This document shows, one piece after another, positions 44,247 through 54,118 of a DNA stretch of 64,000 bases; the first letter of the stretch is position 1, and each line of letters begins with the position of its first letter. The stretch comes from Nevskiaceae bacterium. GTDB lineage: Bacteria; Pseudomonadota; Gammaproteobacteria; Nevskiales; Nevskiaceae. Location of the stretch: contig SCRT01000002.1 of assembly GCA_004298465.1 (NCBI GenBank), positions 62,001-126,000 of the forward strand. Reading direction: 5' to 3'. Made by a program: the position numbers and the translations under genes. The notes beneath the pieces were generated by a model. It did no database searches. It was given only the letters and a program-made list of their open reading frames with translations, and was not told where the DNA came from.

Positions 44247-45614
44247 ATGCCTGCCCGCCTGCTTTCCATCCTCACCGCCCTTGCCTTGCTCGCACCCGCC
44301 ACCGGGCATGCGAACGATTTGCTGCGCCTCTACCAAGAGGCACTCGTGCAGGATCAGACGCTGCACGCGGCGCGCTACGCGCGCGACGCCAGCGTGGAGG
44401 CGCGCCCGCAGGCGTGGGCCGCGGTGCTGCCGCAACTCAGCGCCTCAGGCGGAATCCAGCGGCAGGAAATCAAGACTGCCAGCGGCTCGCGCATCATCAA
44501 TAACCAGGTCGTGCAGGGCGGCAATTTTTCGACGAGTCGTACCTGGGCGGTGAATTTCGACGACACGATCTTCAGCTTTGCCGCGTTTCTCGACATTGCC
44601 CAATCAAACGTTCAGGTAGCGGCAGCCGAAAACACGTTCCTGGGCAACCAGCAGGATCTCGTCATGCGTGTGGCGCAAGCTTATTTCACCGTGCTTTCCG
44701 CCCGCGACACGGTGCGCGCCGACACTGCGGCACGCGACGCGTTCAAGGCGGAAATGGACGAGGCCGAAGCCCGCTTCAAGGTCGGGCTGTCGACGATCAC
44801 CGCCGTGCAGCAGGCGAAGTCGAGCTTCGATTCCGCGAACGCGACACTGATCGGCGACCAGCAGGCACTCGACAATGCCCGCCAAGCGCTGGGGGTCATC
44901 GTCGGACGCGACGTGTCGGAAGTCCAGCCGCTGCGCCCCGAAATTCCCCTCGTCCCGCCGGCGCCTTCCATGCCGGACGACTGGGTTGCGCGGGCGCTGG
45001 ACGACAATTTCGATGTCCGCAGCGCAAGGTTGCAGCGAGACATCGCCCAGCGCGAAGTCGGCATCCAGCGCGCCCAGCGCCTGCCGACGATTGATCTGCA
45101 AGGAGCCATCGGCCGATCGAGCGTGGACAACCTCCCCGACAGCGCGCGCCGTTCCTACGCCATCGGCCTGGCGGTGAACCTGCCATTGTTTCAGGGTGGC
45201 ATGATCCGCTCCCGTGTGCGGCAAGCCAGTGCCACTGCGGCGCAGGATGAAGCGCAGTTCCAACTCGCACAACGCACCACGAAGCAACAGGTGCTCGACG
45301 CCTATCGCGGCGTGCTGTCGGGCATCGCCTCGGTCACGGCCTTCAAGCAGGCGGTCGCCTCGAGCAACACAGCGCTGGAATCGACACGCGTCGGCTTTCG
45401 CGTCGGCACGCAGACGGAAATCGACGTGCTCACCGCGCAACAGAACCTGTACTCGGCGCTCAAGAGCTATTTCCTGTCGCGTTACGACTACCTGACGGCT
45501 GGGCTCACGCTCAAGCAGCGAACGGGGCACCTGACGGTGGCCGACCTCGAGCGCGTGGATGCGCTGCTTGACCCGGAGGCCGGGGAGCAACAGCAGGAGT
45601 CAGTACTGCCGTAA
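44247..45614 (+). CDS. tolC: TolC-family outer membrane efflux/secretion channel
   Basis: A 455-residue protein. A signal peptide (MPARLLSILTALALLAPATGHA) is followed by two OEP repeats: NDLLRLYQEALVQDQTLHAARYARDASVEARPQAWAAVLPQLS, and FDVRSARLQRDIAQREVGIQRAQRLPTIDLQGAIG. It forms the trimeric exit duct for type I secretion and RND pumps. The start at 44247 is set by the signal peptide. It could serve the RND permeases in this window, but those are MMPL-like and usually do not use TolC. Confidence 0.93.
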   Translation: MPARLLSILTALALLAPATGHANDLLRLYQEALVQDQTLHAARYARDASVEARPQAWAAVLPQLSASGGIQRQEIKTASGSRIINNQVVQGGNFSTSRTWAVNFDDTIFSFAAFLDIAQSNVQVAAAENTFLGNQQDLVMRVAQAYFTVLSARDTVRADTAARDAFKAEMDEAEARFKVGLSTITAVQQAKSSFDSANATLIGDQQALDNARQALGVIVGRDVSEVQPLRPEIPLVPPAPSMPDDWVARALDDNFDVRSARLQRDIAQREVGIQRAQRLPTIDLQGAIGRSSVDNLPDSARRSYAIGLAVNLPLFQGGMIRSRVRQASATAAQDEAQFQLAQRTTKQQVLDAYRGVLSGIASVTAFKQAVASSNTALESTRVGFRVGTQTEIDVLTAQQNLYSALKSYFLSRYDYLTAGLTLKQRTGHLTVADLERVDALLDPEAGEQQQESVLP

Positions 45615-45738
45615 ACGGTGTGCGGCGAAAAAGCACGGCAGGTCCATCGCTTCCCAATCACCGATTCCGAACCTGCAACGCCCCAATTGCCCTGTGCCCC
45701 GAAGTCGCCCGCTGGCGAGCTACATGCAACGCGCCTCC

Positions 45739-45840
45739 ATAGGAGCGCCAGCACGCGACCAACCCAGCCGGAAAGCTGTCGTCGGCGGGCCGGCTCCTAC
45801 AACGACACGACCCTTGTGGAGCGTGCGCGCACGCGACAGG
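45739..45840. repeat. Three REP-like units (one inverted) between tolC and hldE
   Basis: The 329-nt spacer 45615-45943 has no credible gene. It holds ATAGGAGCGCCAGCACGCGACC (45740-45760, +), GTAGGAGCCGGCCCGCCGACGAC (45779-45801, -) and TTGTGGAGCGTGCGCGCACGCGAC (45814-45837, +). All follow the (G/T)xxGGAGCnnGC..GC.CGCGAC pattern of REP elements in pseudomonads and xanthomonads. Units 1 and 2 face each other, like a REPIN. Confidence 0.65.
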
Positions 45841-45943
45841 GACAAAGCAGGAGGAGAAATGCAGGCAGATTCTCCGCAGCTTCTCCCAACCCCCAATTCC
45901 AATCTCGAATCCACTGCATCGCCTCCGCGATCCGGGGTTTCCT

Positions 45944-47368
45944 TCAACCGCCGCGGGTTTTCTCGATGGTTCCAGTCGTGGAATAGCCAGGGTAGAAGTC
46001 CAGTACTTCCACGCGCCCGCCGTGGGCTTGCACGATGTCGTGGCCGACGACTTGCTCCGGCGTGTAGTCGCCGCCTTTCACCAGCACGTCCGGCAGTACG
46101 CGTTCGATGAGCCGTGCCGGCGTGTCCTCGGCAAACGGCACCACCCAGTCCACACTCTTGAGTGCAGCGAGCACGCGCATGCGGTCGCGTTCGATGTTGA
46201 TGGGCCGGGCGTCGCCTTTCAGCCGCTTGACGGAAGCATCCGTGTTCACCGCCACGATGAGCACGTCGCCGCGCTTGCGGGCCGCTTCCAGATAGCGCAC
46301 GTGGCCGACGTGCAGCAGGTCAAAGCAACCGTTTGTCATGACGATGACCTGGCCGTTGCGGCGCGCTTCGGCCACGCGCTCCAGGAGTTCTTCCTCGCCC
46401 AGCACACCGGTGTCGTCCTCGTGCTGACGGCGCACTGCGCGTGACAGCTCTGCCGGGCTGGCGGTTGCGGTGCCGAGCTTGCCGACGACGACGCCGGCGG
46501 CGAGGTTCGCGTAATGCGCAGCCTGGGCAAAATCCAGCCCGGTGGCCAGGCCTGCGGCGAGTACGCCGATGACGGTGTCGCCGGCACCGGTGACGTCGTA
46601 GACCTCACGCGCCTGCGTCGGCAAGTGCAGCGGCGGCTGGCCCGGCACCAGCAGTGTCATGCCGCGTTCGGAACGGGTGACGAGCAGCGCTTCCAGCGAC
46701 AGGTCGCGCATCAGGCGCGTGCCCTTGGCGACCACGGCGGCATCGTCCTGACAGGGGCCGACGACGGCTTCCAGCTCCGCCAGATTGGGCGTGATGAGCG
46801 TGGCGCCAGTGTAGGCGCGCCAGTCGGTGCCTTTGGGGTCGACAAGCAACGGGCAGGCTGCGGCACGGGCATCGGCGATCAGCGCCGCCGGATCGGCGAG
46901 CGTGCCCTTGCCGTAGTCGGACAGCACCACGGTCTGCGCATTGGCCAGCGCGCTGCGGAAACGCGCGCGCCAAACGTTGAAGTCGAAAGCGCCGACGTGG
47001 GTTGCCGGTTCCTCGAAATCGAGCCGGATAAGTTGCTGGTTACGCGACAGCACGCGCAGCTTGGTGACGGTCGGGCGATCGGGCGTGACCTCGAAATCCG
47101 GCTCGACGTGGGCGGCGGCAACCGCCGCCCGCAGCCGCTCGGCGGATTCATCGCGGCCGACGACGCCGAGCAGGCGCACCCGCGCGCCGAGCGCCGCGAT
47201 ATTGAGCGCCACGTTCGCAGCGCCGCCGGCGCGGGCATCTTCTCCGGTAATGCGCACCACCGGCACCGGGGCTTCCGGCGAGATGCGCGACGTCGGCCCC
47301 GACCAGTAGCGGTCGAGCATCACATCACCCGCGACCAGCAGGCGGCCGGCGGCGAAATCGGGAATCAT
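45944..47368 (-). CDS. hldE: Bifunctional heptose-7-phosphate kinase / heptose-1-phosphate adenylyltransferase
   Basis: A 474-residue two-domain enzyme of ADP-heptose synthesis for LPS inner core. The N-terminal PfkB kinase has GGAANVALNIAALGARV and DVTGAGDTVIGVLAAGLA. The C-terminal nucleotidyltransferase begins VMTNGCFDLLHVGHVRYL at about residue 345. Fusion of both activities is the usual gammaproteobacterial form. It follows ilvE by 30 nt and waaF lies upstream in the same run. Confidence 0.96.
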   Translation of the reverse strand: MIPDFAAGRLLVAGDVMLDRYWSGPTSRISPEAPVPVVRITGEDARAGGAANVALNIAALGARVRLLGVVGRDESAERLRAAVAAAHVEPDFEVTPDRPTVTKLRVLSRNQQLIRLDFEEPATHVGAFDFNVWRARFRSALANAQTVVLSDYGKGTLADPAALIADARAAACPLLVDPKGTDWRAYTGATLITPNLAELEAVVGPCQDDAAVVAKGTRLMRDLSLEALLVTRSERGMTLLVPGQPPLHLPTQAREVYDVTGAGDTVIGVLAAGLATGLDFAQAAHYANLAAGVVVGKLGTATASPAELSRAVRRQHEDDTGVLGEEELLERVAEARRNGQVIVMTNGCFDLLHVGHVRYLEAARKRGDVLIVAVNTDASVKRLKGDARPINIERDRMRVLAALKSVDWVVPFAEDTPARLIERVLPDVLVKGGDYTPEQVVGHDIVQAHGGRVEVLDFYPGYSTTGTIEKTRGG

Positions 47369-47398
47369 CGCGGCGTCCGGTCGGTATCGGTGTGGGCG

Positions 47399-48325
47399 TT
47401 ACTTGACGGCGTACAGCCAGTCCGCATGGGCCTGCCGCTGGCCGCGCACCTGCGCCATGAACAGTTTCTGGAGCTTTTCGGTGACCGGGCCACGTCCGCC
47501 GGCACCGATCGGGCGGCCATCGACTTCGCGAACCGGCGTGACTTCCGCCGCCGTACCGGTGAAGAAGGCTTCGTCCGCAAGGTAGAGGTCGTCACGCGTC
47601 AGGCGCCGTTCGCGCACCGTCAGCCCTTCTTCCCGCGCCAGCGTCATGATGCTGCGCCGCGTGATGCCGTCCAGGCAGGCGTCCAGTTCCGGCGTGTGCA
47701 GCTCGCCGTCCACCACGATGAAGATGTTCTCTCCGCTGCCTTCGGCGATATGGCCGGTGGTGTCCAGCATCACGGCCTCGTCATAGCCATCGCGCAGCGC
47801 TTCCGTCACCGCCAGCATGGACAGGAAATACGGGCCGTTCGCCTTCGCACGACACAGGCTGGAATTCACAAACGGCCGCTGGTAGGACGAAATGCACACG
47901 CGGATGCCCTTCTCGATCTTGTCCGCACCGAGGTACGCGCCCCACGGCCATGCCGCGATGATGACATGCACCTTGAGCCCGTCCGCGCGCAATCCCATGC
48001 CTTCCGCCCCGTAGTACACCATCGGGCGGATATAGCCTTCGCGCAGCTTGTTGGCGCGCAGCACTTCGCAGGTTGCGGCGTTGATCTCGTCCGGCGTGTA
48101 GGGAATCTTCATGCCGAGCGCCTTTGCGGAGTTGAACAGGCGCCGGGTGTGGTCGTGCAGGCGAAACACCGCACTGCCGGTCGGCGTAGGGTAGGCGCGG
48201 ACGCCTTCGAAGCAGCCCGCGCCGTAGTGCAGGGTATAGGTCAGGACGTGCGTTGTTGCCTCACGCCACGGCACCAGCTTGCCGTCAGACCAGATAAAGC
48301 CATCGCGATCGGCCATCGTTGCCAT
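47399..48325 (-). CDS. ilvE: Branched-chain amino acid aminotransferase
   Basis: A 308-residue class IV PLP aminotransferase. It starts MATMADRDGFIWSDGKLVPWREA, has LHYGAGCFEGVRAY, the Lys region SLCRAKANGPYFLSMLA and EGSGENIFIV. AAGGA before ATG48325 supports this start. It makes Val, Leu and Ile. It sits between two LPS genes, waaF (42 nt upstream) and hldE, a grouping seen in several gammaproteobacteria. Confidence 0.94.
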   Translation of the reverse strand: MATMADRDGFIWSDGKLVPWREATTHVLTYTLHYGAGCFEGVRAYPTPTGSAVFRLHDHTRRLFNSAKALGMKIPYTPDEINAATCEVLRANKLREGYIRPMVYYGAEGMGLRADGLKVHVIIAAWPWGAYLGADKIEKGIRVCISSYQRPFVNSSLCRAKANGPYFLSMLAVTEALRDGYDEAVMLDTTGHIAEGSGENIFIVVDGELHTPELDACLDGITRRSIMTLAREEGLTVRERRLTRDDLYLADEAFFTGTAAEVTPVREVDGRPIGAGGRGPVTEKLQKLFMAQVRGQRQAHADWLYAVK

Positions 48326-48367
48326 TGCACAATCCTTGTCATTCATTGAAGCTGCGGAAAGCCCGGA

Positions 48368-49393
48368 TTATATGTCGGCGAGGGTCTTCAAACTCTCGCG
48401 CACCACCTCCGGCGCGATCTTGCGCAGGCAGTCCAGATGCCCCAGCGGGCATTCGCGTTCAAAGCACGGACTGCACGACAGCCGCAGATAGTGGATGGCC
48501 TTGCGCTCGGTGAGCGGCGGGGTGAAGTCCGGCGTGGAGGACCCATAGATTGCCACCACGGGCACCCCGGCCGCCGCTGATACGTGCATGAGCCCGGAGT
48601 CATTCGTGACCACGGCGCGGCAGCGCGCCACGAGATCGACGACATCGCCCAGCCCGGTGCGACCACACAAGTTGACAGCCGCGCCGCCCGAACCCTGCGT
48701 GATGGCTTCGCCCAGTACAGTTTCCTTGGGCGAGCCGAATACCCAGCTGCGTACGCCGTCGCGCCCCAGCAGGCGGGCAAGTTGCGTGAAATATTCGACA
48801 GGCCAGCGCTTGGCCGGCCCGTACTCCGCACCCGGCATCAGTGCCACGGCCGGGCCGTCGGGCAATGCCAGCCGCACCGCAGCTGCCGCGCCATTTTCGG
48901 CGTCCGCCACCAACTGCGGTGGCAGGATGGCCGGCAGCGCGGTTTCCCCACGCGGGCCGGCCAGCGCCACGAAGCGTTCCACGGTGGTCTTGAGCCGCGC
49001 CTTGTCCAACGGCCGCAAGTCATTGAGCAAGCCCAAGCGTGCTTCGCGCGCGTAGCCGGTGCGCCGCGGAATGCCGGCGAAGAACGGCACCAGCGCCGAC
49101 TTCCACGAATTCGGCAGCACGATGGCGCGGCTGTAATGACCGGCACGCAGCGAATGCCCCAGCGCCCGGCGCACGCCAAAGCCGAATTCACCGTGGCCGA
49201 GCGCCAGCTCGATGCCGCTCCGCACTTCCGGCATGCGTGCCACGATCGGCAGCGTCCAGCGCGGCGCGACGACGTCGATCACGCACGCCGCGTCGTCCAC
49301 CCGCAGTCGGCGGAACAACGCCTGCGCCATCACCATGTCCCCCACCCATGCGGGGCCGACGACGAGGATGCGTGCGTTCACGGAATCGATCAT
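48368..49393 (-). CDS. waaF: ADP-heptose--LPS heptosyltransferase II
   Basis: A 341-residue GT9 glycosyltransferase. It has ILVVGPAWVGDMVMAQALFRRLR, ALMPGAEYGPAKRWPVEYF and GRTGLGDVVDLVARCRAVVTNDSGLMHVSAAAGVPVVAIYGSS. It adds the second heptose to the LPS inner core. ATG49393 (MIDSVNARI) is chosen by homology. It leads the waaF-ilvE-hldE run and is divergent from the AraC gene. Confidence 0.93.
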   Translation of the reverse strand: MIDSVNARILVVGPAWVGDMVMAQALFRRLRVDDAACVIDVVAPRWTLPIVARMPEVRSGIELALGHGEFGFGVRRALGHSLRAGHYSRAIVLPNSWKSALVPFFAGIPRRTGYAREARLGLLNDLRPLDKARLKTTVERFVALAGPRGETALPAILPPQLVADAENGAAAAVRLALPDGPAVALMPGAEYGPAKRWPVEYFTQLARLLGRDGVRSWVFGSPKETVLGEAITQGSGGAAVNLCGRTGLGDVVDLVARCRAVVTNDSGLMHVSAAAGVPVVAIYGSSTPDFTPPLTERKAIHYLRLSCSPCFERECPLGHLDCLRKIAPEVVRESLKTLADI

Positions 49394-49590
49394 TGCGGAA
49401 GACTGGGGGTGCTGGAAAATCGAGGCAGGATATCGCAGGTGCGCCCCCGGGAGCGAGACAAGAAGCCCGCACCGCAACAGCGCTAGCAGCCCCGTCCCGA
49501 CCCACCGCTGCCGTCTGAATATCTGCTAGCCTGCGGGAAGGTTTGATTGCAGGTCGAACCAGAGCAAGGTCGCGCTTGGAGGGCGGTTTC

Positions 49591-50631
49591 ATGATGAAGT
49601 CTGGTCTTTCAGGGTGGATGCTCGCGATGGCTCGCACGCTCGAAGACGAGGGTATCAACTACAAAGATATCTTCAACAGCGTCGGGATGGACCCCGCCTT
49701 CCTCGGTGACAGCAGCAACCGTTATTGGCAACGCTCGATGAGCAATTTATGGGCGGCAGCCGTTGCAGCGACCCATGACCCTTATTTCGGACTGCGCATG
49801 GCGGCTCACATCCGGCCTTCCACGTTCCATGTCCTCGGCTATGCAATGAGCTGCAGCTCGACCCTGGGGGCTGCCCTGCAGCGCTTTACCCGCTACGCAA
49901 AACTGGTTTCCGATTCCGCCACCATCTCGCTGACGAAGGAGCCGGAGGTATGGCACCTCAGCTTCAATCTGAACACCGGTGTTCCGTTGTTGCCCCAGAA
50001 TATCGACGCTGTCCTCGCCGGGCTGGTCGCATTCAACCGCTGGATCACCGGGGAAGACACGGCACCCGAGAAAGTCCAGTTCCGTCACGCACTCGTCGGC
50101 GATCGTGGCGAATATGAAAAGCTGTTCCGGTGCCCGGTAGCATTCGATTGTGAAGAAGACTCGCTTACGTTCCACGCCTCCGACATGGATCGTCCGGTGT
50201 TATCAGCGAACGAGCCGCTTGCGGTGTTCCTGGACGACATGACCGTCCAGCACCTGGCCAATCTGTCGGGGCGCTTCTCCCGTGATGTTCGCGAGTGCCT
50301 GCTCAAGCAATTCCATTTCGGGGATACAACGAAGTCCCGGACCGCCAAACTCATGCACATGACGGAACGCACGCTGTCGCGCCGCCTACGGGACGAGGGC
50401 ACGACGTTTCGCGACGTCCTTGACAAACTCCGCGAAGAACTCGCCTATGAATACATGCGCGACTCGGACGCCACGATAGAACACATCTCCTCGCAACTGG
50501 GATTTTCGGACGCCAGCACGTTCTCGCGCGCATTCCAGCGCTGGACGGGGCGCCGCCCCAGCAATGTCCGGCGAAACCTGACGGAACACAAGGCACAGGA
50601 TGAGGAGTCCGCCTCCAGCACCACGCCCTGA
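49591..50631 (+). CDS. AraC-family transcriptional regulator (OruR/ArgR-type)
   Basis: A 346-residue protein. The N-terminal arabinose-binding-like domain (DPYFGLRMAAHIRPSTFHVLGYAMSCSSTLGAALQRFTRYAKLVSD) is of the PF12625 type. The C-terminal HTH_18 follows: KLMHMTERTLSRRLRDEGTTFRDVLDKLR, with HISSQLGFSDASTFSRAFQRWTGRRPS. GGAGG precedes ATG49591. It converges on the bkd/RND operon 50 nt away, so it may regulate that operon, though this is only proximity. Confidence 0.92.
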   Translation: MMKSGLSGWMLAMARTLEDEGINYKDIFNSVGMDPAFLGDSSNRYWQRSMSNLWAAAVAATHDPYFGLRMAAHIRPSTFHVLGYAMSCSSTLGAALQRFTRYAKLVSDSATISLTKEPEVWHLSFNLNTGVPLLPQNIDAVLAGLVAFNRWITGEDTAPEKVQFRHALVGDRGEYEKLFRCPVAFDCEEDSLTFHASDMDRPVLSANEPLAVFLDDMTVQHLANLSGRFSRDVRECLLKQFHFGDTTKSRTAKLMHMTERTLSRRLRDEGTTFRDVLDKLREELAYEYMRDSDATIEHISSQLGFSDASTFSRAFQRWTGRRPSNVRRNLTEHKAQDEESASSTTP

Positions 50632-50682
50632 CGCGGAGCCCGCCTGCCCAAACATGCGTATCTTCGCGCCAATCACCCGATT

Positions 50683-51969
50683 TCAATTTGCCAGCAGCAG
50701 GCCTGGTTCCTCGATCACCCCAGCCAGTACTTCGATGAAAAGATTGGCATAGATTCCGTCGATGATGCGGTGGTCGTAGGACATGTAGATATCCAGGCAG
50801 GGCGCCGCAATAACCGCTCCATCGTGCACGACCGCCTGCGGGCGGATGCGCGACAAGCCGATGATCGCCGCCTGCGGATGGTTGATGATCAGTCGCCCGC
50901 CGGTCGTCTCCACCCGGCCATGGCTGCCGACGTTGCTGAGCGTGATGGTGCCGCCGCGCAGATCGGCAACCTTGATCTTCCGGTTGCGGGCCGCGTCTGC
51001 CAGGCGGTCGACTTCCGCGGAAATCTCGGCAAGATTCTTGTGTTGGCAGTCACGCACTACCGGCACCACCAAGCCATCGTCCGTATGGGCGGCGAAGCCG
51101 ATGTTGATGGCGGGGGGGTAAACGATCTCATTCGTCGCATCGTCGAAGCTGCAGTTGAAGTTCGGGAACTTCTGCAGCGCTGGCACCATCGCCTTCATCA
51201 CCATGGCCGTGAACGAGACGCGGGCGCCGAGCCGTTCCTGCAACAGCTTGCGCAATGTCACAAACCGACCCGCTTCGCAGCGATACGAACTGGAGGCGTG
51301 TGGAATGAGCGTGACTGAGCGTGCCATCTGCGCGGCCACAGCTTTCTGCAGCGTCGTTAACGCAACGCGGGTCTGGCCGGGTTCAGGTGAGATCGGAGTC
51401 GGCGTGTGTGCTTGCCCGGCGCCAACCCCACCATCATGAGCTCCGCCCGGCCGTGCAGTTCCGTGAGCCGTTGCCAGCAGGATGTCCTGTTGCAGAATCC
51501 GCCCGCGCGGGCCAGACCCGGCCAGCTGATTCAGATCCACTCCTTTCTCGCGTGCCAAGCGGCGGGTCGCAGGTGCAGCGCGAACATCGGCGGCCGGAAC
51601 CGCGGCACTTCCTTCAGGCTTTGCGTTGACGCTTTCATCAATCGAGATTGTGGGCGCCGGTGCTGAATCTGCTTTGTCGGTCTCGACTGCGCGATGAGGA
51701 CCCGCGGCCGCATGTACCTCATCTGTCTCGAAAGTCGCGATGACCGTTCCGACCTCCAGGGTTTCGCCTGGCTCTCCGGTCAGCTCCAGCACACGGCCGG
51801 TGCAGGGGGCGGTGATTTCCACAGCCACCTTGTCGGTCTCGATCGTGCACAGGGGGGCATCTTCGTCTATAACATCGCCCACCTTGACCAGCCACTCGCT
51901 AATCACACCTTCTGTCAGGCCCTCGCCAATGTCCGGCAGCTTGAATTCATAACGCATTGATTTCGCCAT
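50683..51969 (-). CDS. bkdB: Branched-chain 2-oxoacid dehydrogenase E2 (dihydrolipoyl acyltransferase)
   Basis: A 428-residue E2. A single lipoyl domain (Lys47 in ETDKVAVEI) is followed by a linker, a peripheral-subunit binding domain (ATRRLAREKGVDLNQLAGSGPRGRI) and a catalytic domain with active-site His400 in YDHRIIDG. The start overlaps the E1beta stop in TGATG with no SD, so translation is coupled. The complex makes acyl-CoA from 2-oxoacids. E3 is not in the window and is presumably shared. Confidence 0.9.
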   Translation of the reverse strand: MAKSMRYEFKLPDIGEGLTEGVISEWLVKVGDVIDEDAPLCTIETDKVAVEITAPCTGRVLELTGEPGETLEVGTVIATFETDEVHAAAGPHRAVETDKADSAPAPTISIDESVNAKPEGSAAVPAADVRAAPATRRLAREKGVDLNQLAGSGPRGRILQQDILLATAHGTARPGGAHDGGVGAGQAHTPTPISPEPGQTRVALTTLQKAVAAQMARSVTLIPHASSSYRCEAGRFVTLRKLLQERLGARVSFTAMVMKAMVPALQKFPNFNCSFDDATNEIVYPPAINIGFAAHTDDGLVVPVVRDCQHKNLAEISAEVDRLADAARNRKIKVADLRGGTITLSNVGSHGRVETTGGRLIINHPQAAIIGLSRIRPQAVVHDGAVIAAPCLDIYMSYDHRIIDGIYANLFIEVLAGVIEEPGLLLAN

Positions 51970-52958
51970 CAGAATTCGAAACCAAGCACGGCTTCGAACG
52001 CAAATTTCGCCCGCTCTACACCCGGCAGGTAGAATTCTTCGGTAGATGTGTCCGGGAACGCCACATCGAAGCCCGTCACGCGCTTCACGGGTGCCTTGAG
52101 CGAATCCAGCGCGTATTCGTTGATCAGCGCACTGAGCTCTGCTCCCGGGCCCGCCGTTCGGCGCGCTTCATGCACGATCACGCAGCGCCCGGTCTTCCGA
52201 ACGGATGCCAGAATCGCCTCCACATCGAGTGGCACGAGGCTGACAAGATCGATGATCTCGATGCTCGCGTCGCACTGGCTGGCCGCTTGCGTGGAAACGT
52301 GCACCATGTTGCCCCACGTCAGCACCGTCAGATCCGTCCCTTCCCTTACCACGCGGCTTTTATCCAGCGGCAGAAAATAGTCGCCGGTGGGCACCGCTTC
52401 GCGGAAAGCGCGATACAGCCTGGAATGCTCCAAAAAGATCACTGGATCGTCGCAGCGCAGCGCCGACAGCAGCAACCCCTTGGCCTGACACGGCGTACTG
52501 GGGCACACGACCCGCACACCGGGCACGTGCATGAACCACGCTTCCGTGGATTCGGAATGGAACGGCAGTGGCTTGATGCCGCCGCCAAACGCGGCACGGA
52601 TCGTCACCGGCACCTTGAATGCGCCACCGGTCTTCTGGTGGATGTTCGACAGGTTGTAGATGAACTGCCCCCAAGCGTTGTACATGAAGCTGAGAAACTG
52701 GACTTCCACCACCGGGCGCTCGCCGGCGATTGCCATGCCGACAGCCAGCCCCATGATGCCGTTCTCGGTCAAGGGCATGTCGATCACCCGATCCTCCCCG
52801 AATTCATCGAACAGACCGGCGGTCACCCGGAACATGCCACCCACCCGACCGATGTCATAGCCGACCAGCCTCACGTGGTCGTTGTTGCGCATCTCCTGAC
52901 GCAGCGTGTGGTTGATGCTCGTGACGAGGTTCATTTCCTCCATGGCTGCATCGCTCAT
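51969..52958 (-). CDS. bkdA2: Branched-chain 2-oxoacid dehydrogenase E1 beta subunit
   Basis: A 329-residue transketolase-like subunit. It has MNLVTSINHTLRQEMRNNDHVRLVGYDIGRVGGMFRVTAGL, and FSEST-like FHSESTEAWFMHVPGVRVVCPSTP. It ends with the transketolase C-terminal domain. The start overlaps the E1alpha stop (ATGA). With E1alpha it uses thiamine diphosphate to decarboxylate branched 2-oxoacids. Confidence 0.92.
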   Translation of the reverse strand: MSDAAMEEMNLVTSINHTLRQEMRNNDHVRLVGYDIGRVGGMFRVTAGLFDEFGEDRVIDMPLTENGIMGLAVGMAIAGERPVVEVQFLSFMYNAWGQFIYNLSNIHQKTGGAFKVPVTIRAAFGGGIKPLPFHSESTEAWFMHVPGVRVVCPSTPCQAKGLLLSALRCDDPVIFLEHSRLYRAFREAVPTGDYFLPLDKSRVVREGTDLTVLTWGNMVHVSTQAASQCDASIEIIDLVSLVPLDVEAILASVRKTGRCVIVHEARRTAGPGAELSALINEYALDSLKAPVKRVTGFDVAFPDTSTEEFYLPGVERAKFAFEAVLGFEF

Positions 52959-54112
52959 GACCGTGCCTCCGGAAGGCCGCCGCCATCGAAGTCGAGGAAC
53001 GGATTGCGCCCTTCGAGCTCGGCCTCCAACTCCGCCTGCTGGTGCCGGAATTGCCAACCTTCATCGCCCGTCAGGCGGTTGAGGAACATGGTGTCCGGCG
53101 GTGTTGGCGGAACGGATTGCGCGCGTTTTACGGCGGCTCGCAATTCCGCCTCGATCCGCTTGCGCTGGGCAGTGCGGTACGCCTCATCCACGAGGCCGCG
53201 CCGCTCAATATATTTCTCGAAACGGCCGATCGGATCACGTTTCGCCCAGTAATGCAGCTCGGCATCATCCCGGTACGTCTGGGCATCGTCATTCGAGGTA
53301 TGTGCCCGCATGCGGTAGGTTACGGCCTCGATCAGGCACGGCCCTTCCCCTCGGCGCGCAGCATCGAGCGCCGCTTTCGTTGCCAGGTAGACCGCGAACA
53401 CGTCGTTGCCGTCCACGCGCCGGTGAGGAATGCCGTGTGCCACGGCTTTCTGCGCCAGGGTTTCGGCTGCGGTCTGCCGGCTCGTCGGTACGGAAATGCT
53501 CCAGCCATTGTTCGCGATGACGACAACCAGCGGCACTTTCAGGGCCCCGGCAAGCCCGAGACCATCGTGAAAGTCGCCTTCGCTCGTCGCCCCATCGCCG
53601 ATGAATGCCAGCGACACCTGCGCCCGGTGATTGAGCTTGTCGGCCAGCGCCGCACCAGCCGCCAGCGGAATGTTCGCGCCCAGGAATACCGGAAACGGAG
53701 TACTGCGCAGCTTCGGCAGGTCTGCCGGATCCAATGGCAAGGCCGCGCGAACGTGCTCAGGCGCGTGTCCCAGCATCGCCGCAAATGTCCGGTCGATCGG
53801 GAAGCCCCAGTACATGAGTGCGCCCGCTTGGCGATAGGTCGGGTGCAGCCAGTCATTTTCCTGCAATGCAGCGCTGGCCCCGACACCGATCGCTTCTTCC
53901 CCGGGGCCACCGGCAACCACGCTGAACACGCCACGCCGCTGCAGCCGCAACGCCATGTCCTCGAACATGCGTGTCTTCACCATTGCCTCATGCCAATGCA
54001 ACAGTGCCTCGCTGCCAATATCCGGCATGTCCCCGCACACCTCACCTTGCGGGTCAAGAATGCGTTCGAAATCTTCCTTCGCACGCTGCTCAGGCCACTT
54101 TGAGATGCTCAT
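52955..54112 (-). CDS. bkdA1: Branched-chain 2-oxoacid dehydrogenase E1 alpha subunit
   Basis: A 385-residue protein with the ThDP motif GDGATSEGDFHDGL...ANN and the phosphorylation-loop-like YRMRAHTSNDDAQTY of branched-chain rather than pyruvate dehydrogenases. It starts 6 nt after the RND stop, and its RBS (AAGGA) lies inside the RND 3' end. So the dehydrogenase genes are part of the transporter operon. Confidence 0.92.
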   Translation of the reverse strand: MSISKWPEQRAKEDFERILDPQGEVCGDMPDIGSEALLHWHEAMVKTRMFEDMALRLQRRGVFSVVAGGPGEEAIGVGASAALQENDWLHPTYRQAGALMYWGFPIDRTFAAMLGHAPEHVRAALPLDPADLPKLRSTPFPVFLGANIPLAAGAALADKLNHRAQVSLAFIGDGATSEGDFHDGLGLAGALKVPLVVVIANNGWSISVPTSRQTAAETLAQKAVAHGIPHRRVDGNDVFAVYLATKAALDAARRGEGPCLIEAVTYRMRAHTSNDDAQTYRDDAELHYWAKRDPIGRFEKYIERRGLVDEAYRTAQRKRIEAELRAAVKRAQSVPPTPPDTMFLNRLTGDEGWQFRHQQAELEAELEGRNPFLDFDGGGLPEARS

Positions 54113-54118
54113 GATCTT

